Below, piece by piece: positions 9,906-18,156 of a DNA stretch of 64,000 nt. The notes beneath the pieces are model-generated. The model did no database searches. It had not been told where the DNA came from and saw only the letters and a program-made list of their open reading frames with translations. The translations under genes and the position numbers were made by a program. This DNA comes from Bacillus smithii (GTDB taxonomy: Bacteria; Bacillota; Bacilli; Bacillales; DSM-4216). The stretch spans positions 972,001-1,036,000 of the forward strand of contig NZ_CP012024.1 of assembly GCF_001050115.1 (NCBI RefSeq), written 5' to 3'. Position 1 is the first letter of the stretch. Each line of letters opens with the position of its first letter.

Positions 9906-10676
9906 ATGGATCTTTTAAAAGGAAAAACGTTTGTGGTGATGGGGGTCGCGAATAAGCGGAGCATCGCATGGGGCATTGCTCGTTCCCTTCATCAAGCTGG
10001 GGCGCGTCTTATTTTTACATACGCAGGAGAACGTTTGGAAAAAAGCGTGAAGGAACTGGCAGAATCTTTAAACGAGGACTCGCTTGTTTTGCCGTGTGAT
10101 GTCACCAATGACGAAGATATTAAAAAATGTTTCGCGGAAATAAAAAATCGCGTCGGGGTCATTCATGGTCTTGCGCATTGCATTGCCTTTGCCAATAAAG
10201 AGGATTTAAGCGGAGACTATGTGGACACTTCCAGAGATGGATATCTTCTCGCTCAAAATATCTCTTCTTATTCATTAACCGCCGTCGCCAGAGAAGCGAA
10301 AGAGTTGATGACAGACGGTGGAAGCATCGTCACAATGACGTATTTAGGCGGTGAACGAGTGGTAACCAACTATAATGTGATGGGTGTGGCTAAAGCAGCT
10401 TTGGAGGCAAGCGTGAGATATTTGGCTGCGGATTTAGGGAAATATGGAATCCGTGTCAATTCGATTTCGGCAGGACCTATTCGTACGCTATCGGCAAAAG
10501 GGATCAGCGACTTTAACTCGATCTTAAAAGTTATTGAAGAACGCTCGCCGCTTAGAAGAACTACTACACAAGAAGAAGTTGGCGACACGGCTGTATTTTT
10601 ATTCAGCGACATGTCACGTGGAATCACCGGCGAAAATATACATGTGGATTCTGGTTTTCATATTACGGCGCTTTAA
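9906..10676 (+). CDS. fabI: Enoyl-[acyl-carrier-protein] reductase FabI
   Basis: This 256-residue short-chain dehydrogenase has the FabI-specific N-terminus VMGVANKRSIAWGIARSL for NADH binding and the catalytic Tyr-x6-Lys in YNVMGVAK (about residues 157-164), preceded by MTYLGGERV. It reduces trans-2-enoyl-ACP in the last step of fatty acid elongation and is the triclosan target. The AGGAGG site overlaps a FapR-like operator. A strong terminator follows. Confidence 0.96.
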   Translation: MDLLKGKTFVVMGVANKRSIAWGIARSLHQAGARLIFTYAGERLEKSVKELAESLNEDSLVLPCDVTNDEDIKKCFAEIKNRVGVIHGLAHCIAFANKEDLSGDYVDTSRDGYLLAQNISSYSLTAVAREAKELMTDGGSIVTMTYLGGERVVTNYNVMGVAKAALEASVRYLAADLGKYGIRVNSISAGPIRTLSAKGISDFNSILKVIEERSPLRRTTTQEEVGDTAVFLFSDMSRGITGENIHVDSGFHITAL

Positions 10677-10688
10677 TCGAGTCGATGG

Positions 10689-10728
10689 GCTGGCTTGGAA
10701 AGGATGCTCTTTTCAAGCCAGCTTTTTT
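10689..10728 (+). terminator. Terminator of fabI
   Basis: GCTGGCTTG (10689-10697) and CAAGCCAGC (10714-10722) form a perfect 9-bp stem followed by six T. Confidence 0.9.
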
Positions 10729-10794
10729 ATTTATCAACAAATGGGCGGTCGCAGCATACAATAAGAAAGGTTCGATCAGAATGGAGGGTTGAGA

Positions 10795-11028
10795 ATGGAA
10801 CAAAGCCAAAGAATCAAACAGTCGAGACCGCCATTATTGTATATCAGTCAGCCTAAATTTCCCCTGCCGAACACTCCGATGCAAAAGCAGTACACGATGG
10901 AAATACAGAGGAACGAGACTGTTGCAGAACCACCTATCTTGAACGCGGCAAAAGAACAGGACAATACCTTCGTTAAAGCGGACAAATTGGATGACCATAA
11001 AGACGATTCTAATCATCATAGCGGATGA
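10795..11028 (+). CDS. cotO: CotO-like spore coat protein, N-terminal part only
   Basis: The 77-residue product starts at ATG 10795 (GGAGGG at 10783). Its N-terminus contains RPPLLYISQPKFPLP, similar to the beginning of the spore outer-coat morphogenetic protein CotO (YjbX), which lies directly after fabI in B. subtilis. CotO is about three times longer, so this copy is short. A second frame at 11050-11194 (PMEQIAYLKIF) could be a remnant of the C-terminal domain after a frameshift, so the gene may be a pseudogene. The cotZ-cotV genes that follow in B. subtilis are absent. The family call rests on a short motif and synteny. Confidence 0.5.
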   Translation: MEQSQRIKQSRPPLLYISQPKFPLPNTPMQKQYTMEIQRNETVAEPPILNAAKEQDNTFVKADKLDDHKDDSNHHSG

Positions 11029-11625
11029 TGCCACACAGACATCAAACGAAAGTAATCAAATGAGGAATCGTCCAATGGAGCAGATAGCCTACTTAAAAAT
11101 TTTCAGTCAGCATTCATTCATTGAAAATAGTAGAATCCTTTACCGGAGCACTCTATTAAAAAAGGATCGAAAGTATCAAGATAAATCGAAATAAAAACCT
11201 GTCTGTTTGGATCCCCTCAAGGTAGACAGAAAAAGAAAACAAATGATTCTGTTTACGATTGAGGAGGCTTTTTTATGGAGAAATAAGGAAAATCATATGA
11301 AGCGGCATGCAAGAAAAAATCTACTGGCTTATATCTTAAGAATGGGAGATTTGAGACGCAGCAAAAAATAAGGAATCAATCATGCGATGATTCGCCGCCG
11401 GGTGAATCTTTTTTATTTGAGAAATTAAAAGGTTTTGAAGATAAGTCTGAATAGGCAGAAACGGAGAATTCGTTAAAAGAACTCTAAAAACATAAAAAGA
11501 ATAAGAAAAAGAAAAAGCATACATAGTAGTTTCGTTTTTATCTCCTATTCGTTTTTTGCTTTATAATAAAATGATAATATTATTTTATTTTGGAATAAAA
11601 GGATATTTTTGGATGGAGAGCAAAA
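11029..11625. other. Decayed stretch after the cotO-like gene
   Basis: No intact gene. It may hold the frameshifted tail of cotO (11050-11194). A terminator-like hairpin (GATTCGCC at 11389-11396 with GGTGAATC at 11401-11408, then six T) lies at 11389-11414. The rest is A-rich and without recognisable coding potential. Confidence 0.4.
11389..11414 (+). terminator. Rho-independent terminator
   Basis: The stem GATTCGCC/GGTGAATC has one G-T pair and a 4-nt loop, and is directly followed by TTTTTT. It would end transcription from the fabI-cotO side. Confidence 0.75.
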
Positions 11626-11955
11626 ATGAAGGGCCTTATGCTCGTGCTTCTCATCCTGATCGGAGGAGGTTTTCTAACGGACAAGTTTTACTTTCAAAAA
11701 GCTGCAGCACAAAAAACCATAATGGATCATATCGAGGAAAAAGGATATGCCGACCGGATAGGATCTAAAAAGATGGTTTATGACAGTAAAAAGGGACTTA
11801 TTATATGGTTGTTTCCTACAAAGATGAAAAAGGTGTTCGTTACGAATATTTTTGCAATGGCGGTTTGATCCCTACTAAAGTTTTTTGTTGTGGCATATGA
11901 TCATGATTCAATTGAAAAAGGCACGATAGGAAAAGGGAAATATTTAGAGGAATAA
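11626..11955 (+). pseudogene. DUF3139-like small exported protein, frameshifted
   Basis: The first frame gives an N-terminal hydrophobic segment (MKGLMLVLLILIGGGFLTD) and the text KAAAQKTIMDHIEEKGY, then runs into a wrong frame near 11800. Reading the next frame continues sensibly (SYKDEKGVRYEYFCNGG, then KVFCCG), and a third frame gives YDHDSIEKGTIGKGKYLEE up to the stop at 11955. The combined product of about 110 residues fits the DUF3139 family of small membrane-anchored proteins in Bacillaceae. Two frame changes mean the gene is broken unless the assembly is wrong. Confidence 0.6.
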
Positions 11956-11999
11956 CAGCTCCTCAGGCAATAAGCAAGCAGAAAATGGAGAGAAGGATA

Positions 12000-12260
12000 A
12001 TGGATAAAAAGATGGATAAAAAGATAAAAGAAAGCAAACTTTTAAAGAAATACGACGAATATAACATAGGGATTGTGTGCGCGCTTATTCTTTTCATTGG
12101 CGGGCTTTTAAGAGTCAGTATCTCTATTCAACTATTTTTATTGTCGCTAGTGGCGCTGGTAGACTTAATGGTGGCGGTGATAACGAACAAAAAGAAAGAG
12201 ATGATCATGGATATTTGTGCCACCGTCCTTTTATGGATTGGCGCTGTGTTTTTAAAATAA
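12000..12260 (+). CDS. Small membrane protein, 86 aa
   Basis: The frame starts at ATG 12000 with AGAAGG just upstream. The N-terminal 20 residues are highly basic (MDKKMDKKIKESKLLKKYDE), followed by two or three hydrophobic segments (about residues 24-44, 46-62 and 70-86) that end at the C-terminus. It looks like a small inner-membrane protein. No family recognised. It may share a transcript with the broken DUF3139 gene 45 bases upstream. Confidence 0.55.
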   Translation: MDKKMDKKIKESKLLKKYDEYNIGIVCALILFIGGLLRVSISIQLFLLSLVALVDLMVAVITNKKKEMIMDICATVLLWIGAVFLK

Positions 12261-13353
12261 AAAGAAAGGGTGAATCATGAAGGAGAAAAGAAATCATGAT
12301 TTACTGAAGTATGGTTAGAGATTATTTTTGGGTAATGGGATCATTTAGTTTGATACGACTTTTGAACGTAATGCGGCTTTTTGCCGAAGCGTTTATTTGA
12401 ATATTCGAAAAATAATATTGCTATCAGTCTATCATTTCGACAATTAATGCAAATTTGAACCTAAACCTAACTATCTTTTTGTATCTGAAGAAAGCTGTTT
12501 GAATTTGAAAGAATGAATTCTTTCTCTTTAACCAAATGGTTTAATATAGGTGTGATATCTGTTATATTTAACTAATTGGTTAACCATAATAAAGATGATC
12601 ATTTAAATGAAAGTTTTATGCATTAGCTGTTTCTGAAAGTAGGACAGCTACTAGCGAAACCGTTTGATCTGTTTTTGGCTTCTATTTCAAAACAAGTGAA
12701 GATTTTAGAGCGAGCGAATTAGTCCATAAGATTGTAAATGGAAAAACTCACACGTGTTGCTTAAATACCGCATCATTATTTCAAGCTACAGAACGGCTGC
12801 TTTTTTTGAGAAATTTTGGAGTAAACGTTTTGATCTTCTTGAGAGTGAGTTATAAAAAACCAATAAAAAAATATTAAATCACCCGTGGTGCCAGATAAAA
12901 TGAGATCAGCATAAAAATAGCCCTGCACGAAGGATCTCCTTTAAAATGAGAGTGCTACCAAACATTCAATAAGAAGGCAGTGTCACATATCTAATAAATT
13001 AAAAACTCATTTTTATTGGCGCTGGATTGGAACAAAATCGTCTATAATATATAGTTATTGTTTCCAATAACTCAAGGGATTATTTTGGCAGTGTTGAAAA
13101 AGAGGTTGAAGAGCAGCATACTGTTGCCCTGGCAACCTCATTATTCAACGTTTAAAATGAGCAAAAGAAATTTTTCCTTCTGATTTTGAGCGGTAGATCC
13201 CCGAATCTGTCCCCAAAAATGAAGCGGAATTTTTGCATTTAGCAAGTCATTTATACACATAACGAAAGAAAATCCCGCTTGTGTTCCTCATTTAAGACAC
13301 ATATTTCTTAAATTTTTGAATGTCGATTCACAATCAGTTCGGTCTTCTTATTT
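12261..13353. other. Gene-free, probably decayed region
   Basis: About 1.1 kb with no intact frame. It contains an operator-like repeat pair (12527-12584). Just after it, around 12609-12880, short stretches read like a broken coding sequence (MKVLCIS, then in other frames VSESRTATSETV and ASELVHKIVNGKTH). I cannot name the lost gene. From 12900 to 13350 nothing is recognisable. Confidence 0.45.
12527..12584. promoter_or_regulatory. Pair of similar palindromic operators
   Basis: TTTAACCAAATGGTTTAA (12527-12544) and TTTAACTAATTGGTTAAC (12567-12584) share the consensus TTTAACYAAWTGGTTWA and lie 40 bp apart, about four helical turns. A TATATT box sits between them. Such pairs are typical for TetR- or MarR-type repressors. 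The gene they should control is not intact. Confidence 0.5.
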
Positions 13354-13974
13354 TTATTTCCGTTTTTTGGAAAACAAACGTGAAAAAAAACCTTTTTGTT
13401 TCTCTTTTTCTGCCATGGCGGCTTCGATTCTAGCTTTCCTGATTTCTAAAGCTTGATTCAATGATTTCATGAGTTGTCGATCACGTTTCTCCAATGACTC
13501 TTTGATGAATATTTCTTGTTCTTGAAATCGTTCCGTTAATTGTCTATTGAGCTCATTGAGTTCTCGAAGCTCTTTTACTATATCTTCCATCATGTTGAGT
13601 TTATCCAATTGATTCATTAACTCATTGAATCGGTTATCATATTGTGTTATATCGCTTGATTCTTGTTGATTTGACTGGACTTGTTTAAGTGTTTCGCCTT
13701 CCGCTTCACTTTGTATTTTTTGTTTCTGATTGATTACGATCATTTTCGCCATACGTTCCACTGGCACAGCACTTTTTTTAGATAAACTCTTTACTTCTTT
13801 GAAAACAAACACATCGTTATCCGTATAGATCCTGGATCCATTCTCGGTTTTCCTGAATCTATAACCTGCTTTTTCCAATGCTTGTGCATATTTTCTTACC
13901 GTCGATTCCGCTATATCGACCATATTCGCTATATCTTTAGTACTGTATTCTTTCCCTACATTATCGCTATTCAT
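13354..13974 (-). CDS. MerR-like helix-turn-helix protein with coiled coil (DUF3967 type)
   Basis: The start is ATG 13974 with GAGGGG upstream. The 206-residue product has an N-terminal winged-helix segment, STKDIANMVDIAESTVRKYA (about residues 10-29), then YRFRKTENGSRIYTDND typical of MerR-like DNA binding, a long coiled coil, and a C-terminal part EKRDRQLMKSLNQALEIRK resembling DUF3967. Related proteins are common on Bacillus plasmids and phages and resemble the chromosome-anchoring protein RacA in layout. A role in plasmid or element maintenance is inferred. It overlaps the upstream small gene by 8 nt. Confidence 0.7.
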   Translation of the reverse strand: MNSDNVGKEYSTKDIANMVDIAESTVRKYAQALEKAGYRFRKTENGSRIYTDNDVFVFKEVKSLSKKSAVPVERMAKMIVINQKQKIQSEAEGETLKQVQSNQQESSDITQYDNRFNELMNQLDKLNMMEDIVKELRELNELNRQLTERFQEQEIFIKESLEKRDRQLMKSLNQALEIRKARIEAAMAEKEKQKGFFSRLFSKKRK

Positions 13975-14197
13975 GTCCCAATCCCCTCGGATACACATAT
14001 TCAACACGGGTCATATCGTGTCCTTCAAAGTCATCACACAATCTCGTTTCAACCTTTATCCAACTCATTTGTAATCTATACAATTCATGTTTTAATTGTG
14101 TGTTTTTCTCGCCTAGAACGAAAACAGTTTTTTCTTTGTTCATAATAAAACTAAGTAGCTCATCCTCATTAATGAATTTAGCCATTGAGTTATCCAT
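13967..14197 (-). CDS. Small hypothetical protein upstream of the DUF3967 gene
   Basis: The 76-residue frame overlaps the start of the downstream gene by 8 nt, which suggests a two-gene unit. It is acidic at the N-terminus (INEDELLSFIMNKE) and has no motif that I know. The ribosome binding site before the ATG is weak; a second ATG four codons on is possible. Confidence 0.45.
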   Translation of the reverse strand: MDNSMAKFINEDELLSFIMNKEKTVFVLGEKNTQLKHELYRLQMSWIKVETRLCDDFEGHDMTRVEYVYPRGLGHE

Positions 14198-14437
14198 TAT
14201 TTAATGAGCCAGGATCCAATCATGGATTTTGTCATGTAAGTGAACTGAATTCAAAACCATTTTTTATGATCAATTGGATTATTTGAACAACCACAGTGCA
14301 CTCATTGTTAGTCGTGATGGGAGAACATGGCTTTTACAAGATGCGGATCTTATAGTTGTTAACCATTTCCATTATAAAATAACGGGTTTGGAAAAAAATA
14401 AGACTTAGTTAACAAGCAATGTTGAGGAGATGACGTT

Positions 14438-14911
14438 ATGAACATCGTAAAAGGAATTATGGCCATATTTGTTCTTTTCCTTTGTCTTTCCGGATGCGGC
14501 GGCATGGGCAGCAATCACACAAAAGACAGTCAATTGGCGTTGATGAAAACGACGGATCCCGAACCGATAAAATTATCCGACTCTTCCTCTAAGAAAGTAG
14601 CTGTCATTAAAAAAGAAGTCAGCCGGATGAATGAAATTTATGATGTTTCTGTGGTGGAAGGGAAAAAGGATATACTGGTTGCTTATAAAGTAAGGCATTT
14701 GTCGAGATTTAAAATGAAAACCATCGAAAAGAATTTAAAAGAGAGACTTGAGAAACAATATCCACACGATCATTTCGTTGTCTCAAGCGACTATAAAATA
14801 TTTTTGGAATCCGTTAGATTGAAGGAAGATTTAGATGCAGGAAAAATATCCAAAAAAGAAGCCAACAAGCGTTTTCGGAAAATAATAAAACTGTCAAAAG
14901 AACTTACATAA
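14438..14911 (+). CDS. YhcN/YlaJ-family sporulation lipoprotein
   Basis: This 157-residue protein has a lipoprotein signal with lipobox LSGC (Cys at about residue 20), then the YhcN/YlaJ-type domain with KKVAVIKKEVSRMNEIYDVSVVEGKKDILVAYKV. Members sit in the inner spore membrane. The same family is the first or second gene of the accessory spoVA operon (spoVA2mob) known from heat-resistant Bacillus spores, and here it lies 16 bases before spoVAC. GAGGAG precedes the ATG. Confidence 0.85.
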   Translation: MNIVKGIMAIFVLFLCLSGCGGMGSNHTKDSQLALMKTTDPEPIKLSDSSSKKVAVIKKEVSRMNEIYDVSVVEGKKDILVAYKVRHLSRFKMKTIEKNLKERLEKQYPHDHFVVSSDYKIFLESVRLKEDLDAGKISKKEANKRFRKIIKLSKELT

Positions 14912-14927
14912 AGAAAGGAGTATTCAA

Positions 14928-15398
14928 ATGCCGAAACAGCAAAAAACCATGGTTCAACAGGAATATGAAGAAATTGAAAAAAAATATGAAACGAAAAGAC
15001 CAGTGTTAAAAAATTGCGTGCGGGCTTTTTTCGTAGGAGGGCTGATATGCGCCATCGGACAAGCGATCACGTATTTTTATATTTACTTCTTCGATTTTAC
15101 AGAACAAACAGCGGGAAATCCGACCGTTGCTACCCTTGTATTCCTGTCGATGCTCCTGACGGGATTTGGGGTTTATGATAGAATCGGTCAATTTTCAGGC
15201 GCAGGAAGCGCGGTTCCGGTTACAGGATTTGGAAATTCAGTTATTTCTGCAGCCATTGAGCACCGAACTGAAGGATTCGTTCTAGGAGTAGGCGGCAATA
15301 TGTTTAAATTGGCCGGATCGGTCATTGTGTTCGGTGTTTTTTCAGCCTTTGTGATCGCTTTAATTAAAACACTTTTGTTCAAATTCGGCGTTTTGTAA
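14928..15398 (+). CDS. spoVAC: Stage V sporulation protein AC
   Basis: This 156-residue membrane protein has a cytoplasmic N-terminus (about 35 residues) and several transmembrane segments, including FVGGLICAIGQAITYFYIYF and the family block GVYDRIGQFSGAGSAVPVTG followed by FGNSVISAAIEHRTEG. SpoVAC forms a mechanosensitive, dipicolinic-acid-permeable channel in the spore inner membrane. AAAGGAG lies before the ATG. It is in an operon with the lipoprotein gene upstream and spoVAE downstream. Confidence 0.95.
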   Translation: MPKQQKTMVQQEYEEIEKKYETKRPVLKNCVRAFFVGGLICAIGQAITYFYIYFFDFTEQTAGNPTVATLVFLSMLLTGFGVYDRIGQFSGAGSAVPVTGFGNSVISAAIEHRTEGFVLGVGGNMFKLAGSVIVFGVFSAFVIALIKTLLFKFGVL

Positions 15399-15559
15399 TA
15401 AGGATGAAACATTCAAGTTCGATAGATCTGCCTATTTTTAGGCGCCTTTACACCGCAAAAATAAAGATGAACCATACGATTTCATTGTTCACAAATGCCG
15501 TAAGAGGCGTTGGCCGATGAAAGCGACATAACAAATTGAACAGAAAAGGAGTGATCCAT

Positions 15560-15916
15560 ATGATCGCCATGTACTTTTGGGCTTTTGTCGTCGGTGGAGC
15601 GATTTGTGTTCTCGGTCAGCTTCTTTTTGACGTTGCAAAATTATCGCCGGGTCATACGATGAGTTTATTGGTTGTTTTAGGTGCTATTGTGTCCGGATTT
15701 GGACTGTATGAACCGTTGATCGATTTTGCCGGTGCGGGTGCCACTACTCCGATTACCAGTTTTGGCAATTCACTTGTACAAGGAGCGATGCAAGAGGCAA
15801 GACGTCACGGCATTGTAGGGGTATTAACAGGAATGTTTGAAGTAACGAGTTCAGGAATTTCCGCTGCCGTCATTTTTGGATTTATCGGTGCACTGCTATT
15901 TAAACCAAAGGGATAA
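15560..15916 (+). CDS. spoVAE: Stage V sporulation protein AE (SpoVAEb type)
   Basis: This 118-residue membrane protein reads IAMYFWAFVVGGAICVLGQ at the start and has GLYEPLIDFAGAGATTPITS, the same fold signature as SpoVAC. The start is ATG 15560 with AAAAGGAG upstream. In spoVA operons the order is spoVAC-spoVAD-spoVAE. Here 160 bases separate spoVAC from spoVAE and no spoVAD remnant can be seen. The pair with the YhcN-type lipoprotein is likely to act in dipicolinic acid traffic during sporulation or germination. Confidence 0.93.
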   Translation: MIAMYFWAFVVGGAICVLGQLLFDVAKLSPGHTMSLLVVLGAIVSGFGLYEPLIDFAGAGATTPITSFGNSLVQGAMQEARRHGIVGVLTGMFEVTSSGISAAVIFGFIGALLFKPKG

Positions 15917-16000
15917 TCAAAACTTTCGTGGCAAAAGCCTATACAAGAACGTACACCTCCACATATGTTATTAATGAAATCACAAAGTGAGGTGACGATC

Positions 16001-16165
16001 ATGGGCTTCGGATTTGGAGGATACGGTGGCTACGGCGGCTTTGGTGGCTGCGGTTGTGGCGGCTACGGCGGCTATGGCTACGGTGGTTTTTTTGGCGGCT
16101 CTACGTTTGTGCTAATCGTCGTGCTTTTCATCTTATTAATCATAGTTGGCGCAAGTTTCTGCTAA
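16001..16165 (+). CDS. yjcZ: YjcZ-family small Gly-rich sporulation protein
   Basis: This 54-residue protein has a Gly/Tyr-rich N-terminus (GFGGYGGYGGFGGCGCGGYG) and a C-terminal hydrophobic helix ending in VGASFC. This is the YjcZ/YjcM-type family of tiny sporulation proteins. GAGGTGA precedes ATG 16001. It precedes spoVIF, as in B. subtilis. Confidence 0.9.
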   Translation: MGFGFGGYGGYGGFGGCGCGGYGGYGYGGFFGGSTFVLIVVLFILLIIVGASFC

Positions 16166-16309
16166 TTAATGGGTTCACCTATATGGAAAGGCAGAGGGCA
16201 ACTGGCTCTCTGCTTTTTCAATTGTTGAGGAATTCAGGCTTTCTTTTGGTGCACGAAACGCTAAGGGTTGAATATGATAGCAGTAGCCAAAAGGAGGTCG
16301 GTAGAGAAA

Positions 16310-16573
16310 ATGGATAATCAATTTTTTAAGAATATCGAAAAGAAAACAGGCGTCAATATGAAGGATGTCTTTGAATTGGCAAATTCTCTACAAAATGCTG
16401 ATTTTCGAGATGAAAAAACCGTTCGCCATGTCATCCGCCGAGTTTCACAAATCGCGAACAAACCTGTTTCCAAAGAAATGGAGGATAAAATTGTTCGAAC
16501 GATTATAAAAGATGGGAAAAAATTAGATTTCAATACAATTTCCCAAATGATGAACAAAAAGTCAGGGAAATAA
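16310..16573 (+). CDS. spoVIF: Stage VI sporulation protein F
   Basis: The 87-residue product starts at ATG 16310 with AAGGAGG upstream and contains FKNIEKKTGVNMKDVFELAN and VRHVIRRVSQIANKPV, which match SpoVIF (YjcC). This protein stabilises GerE-dependent coat gene expression under SigK in B. subtilis. Synteny with yjcZ upstream supports the call. A GC-rich terminator follows at 16658. Confidence 0.9.
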   Translation: MDNQFFKNIEKKTGVNMKDVFELANSLQNADFRDEKTVRHVIRRVSQIANKPVSKEMEDKIVRTIIKDGKKLDFNTISQMMNKKSGK

Positions 16574-16657
16574 CTTGCTGACTGCCACTAAGTGATGAAA
16601 ACATTGAAAAATAATTGAATTTTTGGAATGTTATATATAAACAGTGATCGAACATAG

Positions 16658-16680
16658 ACGGGGGCAGCATCCCCCGTTTT
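16658..16680 (+). terminator. Terminator after spoVIF
   Basis: ACGGGGG (16658-16664), a 6-nt loop and CCCCCGT (16671-16677), followed by T residues. Confidence 0.85.
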
Positions 16681-16716
16681 ATGGATTTGCGGCACCCACT
16701 ATAGAAAAGGAAGTGA

Positions 16717-16953
16717 ATGATTGTGGGCTATATCAATCCTAATCTTTCGTTTCATACTATCCAGTATCATGAACGGATTAGAAATCAAATGGCACGGCCT
16801 TATCAAATTCAAAGCATTCATCCTATAAAAATGAAATCCCCGTTTCAGAAGATGCTTGATAAAAAACTACCGTTGCCAAAAAAGAAAAAACATTCTAGTA
16901 CCATGACAGAAAAAGAACAAGATATGAGAAAAAAGATCGATTTACGTTGGTAA
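16717..16953 (+). CDS. Small basic hypothetical protein
   Basis: The 78-residue frame follows AAGGAAGTGA. It may start at ATG 16717 or at GTG 16723, which has the better spacing. It is basic and has no membrane segment; text such as GYINPNLSFHTIQYHERI has no family I recognise. Its place beside yjcZ-spoVIF suggests a sporulation gene, but that is inference. Confidence 0.5.
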   Translation: MIVGYINPNLSFHTIQYHERIRNQMARPYQIQSIHPIKMKSPFQKMLDKKLPLPKKKKHSSTMTEKEQDMRKKIDLRW

Positions 16954-17127
16954 AATGCCGGACATCCATGACGTTCATTGACATCATACATAAACGAGGC
17001 ACCCGTTTAGAGGGCGCTGCACATAATGGGAGGTGGATACTATAGATAGTATTCACTTTTTGTGCGTTGAAATGAAGAAGGAAGCGATTGCAGTGCTCGG
17101 ATAGGGTGTTTGACACAACTTATCAGG

Positions 17128-17550
17128 TCAGAATTCTTTCAGCATTGTCTTATGAGGGATTCCGGCATCCATAAACTCTTCGGAGACAACTTTATATCCA
17201 AGCTTTTCGTAAAAAGGGATGGCATGGACTTGGGCATTAAGCTTTAATGCCGGAACGTTTTGGCTTCTAGCGTATTCCTCGATGGCTTCCATAATCGCTT
17301 TTCCGACACCTGATCCGCGCGTTTCAGGAAGAACGCAAATCCGCTCTGCTTTTCCTTTGCCATCCACTATCCTGAACCTTCCGGCGCCTGCCGGATCTCC
17401 ATGATGAAGAAGGAGAAAATGGACTGCTTCCTTTTCGTATTGGTCGATTTCCTCTTCTATTGGTACATGTTGTTCTTCCACAAATACTTTTTTTCTAATT
17501 TGAAAGACTTGTTCAAGCTCATGTTTTGTTTCGACGACTTTCACTTGCAT
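17128..17550 (-). CDS. yjcF: GNAT acetyltransferase YjcF
   Basis: This 140-residue GNAT-fold protein has the acetyl-CoA loop RGSGVGKAIMEAIEEYA (about residues 76-92) and the N-terminal block IRKKVFVEEQHVP typical of YjcF/ElaA-like enzymes. The acceptor is unknown. It lies 4 bases after the yjcG stop on the minus strand, so it is the downstream gene of a yjcG-yjcF pair, as in B. subtilis. Confidence 0.92.
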   Translation of the reverse strand: MQVKVVETKHELEQVFQIRKKVFVEEQHVPIEEEIDQYEKEAVHFLLLHHGDPAGAGRFRIVDGKGKAERICVLPETRGSGVGKAIMEAIEEYARSQNVPALKLNAQVHAIPFYEKLGYKVVSEEFMDAGIPHKTMLKEF

Positions 17551-17554
17551 GGGC

Positions 17555-18067
17555 TTATTCCTTTCCTAATAAGAATGTTTCATACACTGTCCACTGTCCG
17601 TTTTCCAGTTGATACAGTAAATGGAATCGGTCTACTGTTTCTGTATGATCAATGCCAAGCATCCTAAGCGATCCATAAACATCGGAATGCTCATCATTCG
17701 ATAAATCTTGCGCGATCGTAATGTGAGGCACAAAAGCGTATTTCGTATCATCGTCAGGAAATTGTTCATGAATATCTTGATACAGTTTTTCTAATTCTTC
17801 CGTCGGTTTTACTTTAAAATATACGACGTTGTTAACCGGTTGGAAAGAGCTTACCTTGAAGACATGCAACGTTAGGGGCTTTGATTTTTTGGCAATCCCG
17901 CTTAGTTTTTGTGCGATTTCGCTAATTTTGGCTTCATCCGCTTCAAATGGATCTTTTAAAGTCAGATGCGGAGGGATTAACGAATAGTGGGAATCATATC
18001 TTTTTCGATAGGAATTGGCCAAATCTTGGAGTTTTTTCGACGGGAATATCACAATTCCATATTTCAT
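17555..18067 (-). CDS. yjcG: 2H phosphoesterase YjcG
   Basis: This 170-residue protein of the 2'-5' RNA ligase-like (2H) superfamily has two H-x-T motifs, HLTLKDPF (about residue 34) and HITIAQDL (about residue 115), which supply the two catalytic histidines. The substrate in Bacillus is not known. It is followed directly by yjcF; a GAGGAGG site precedes the ATG. Confidence 0.92.
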   Translation of the reverse strand: MKYGIVIFPSKKLQDLANSYRKRYDSHYSLIPPHLTLKDPFEADEAKISEIAQKLSGIAKKSKPLTLHVFKVSSFQPVNNVVYFKVKPTEELEKLYQDIHEQFPDDDTKYAFVPHITIAQDLSNDEHSDVYGSLRMLGIDHTETVDRFHLLYQLENGQWTVYETFLLGKE

Positions 18068-18156
18068 ATTTTCATCCTCCTCGCTATGCCTTCATTAGAC
18101 ATATGTAGTTTATTATAACAAATTTTCGAATGATTCAAAACTTATAGTTTGAAAAT

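Noticed and set aside
16001-16100. Gly-codon repeats that could be taken for a DNA tandem repeat or CRISPR-like array
   Set aside because: They are the Gly-Tyr repeats of the yjcZ coding sequence; there are no spacers.
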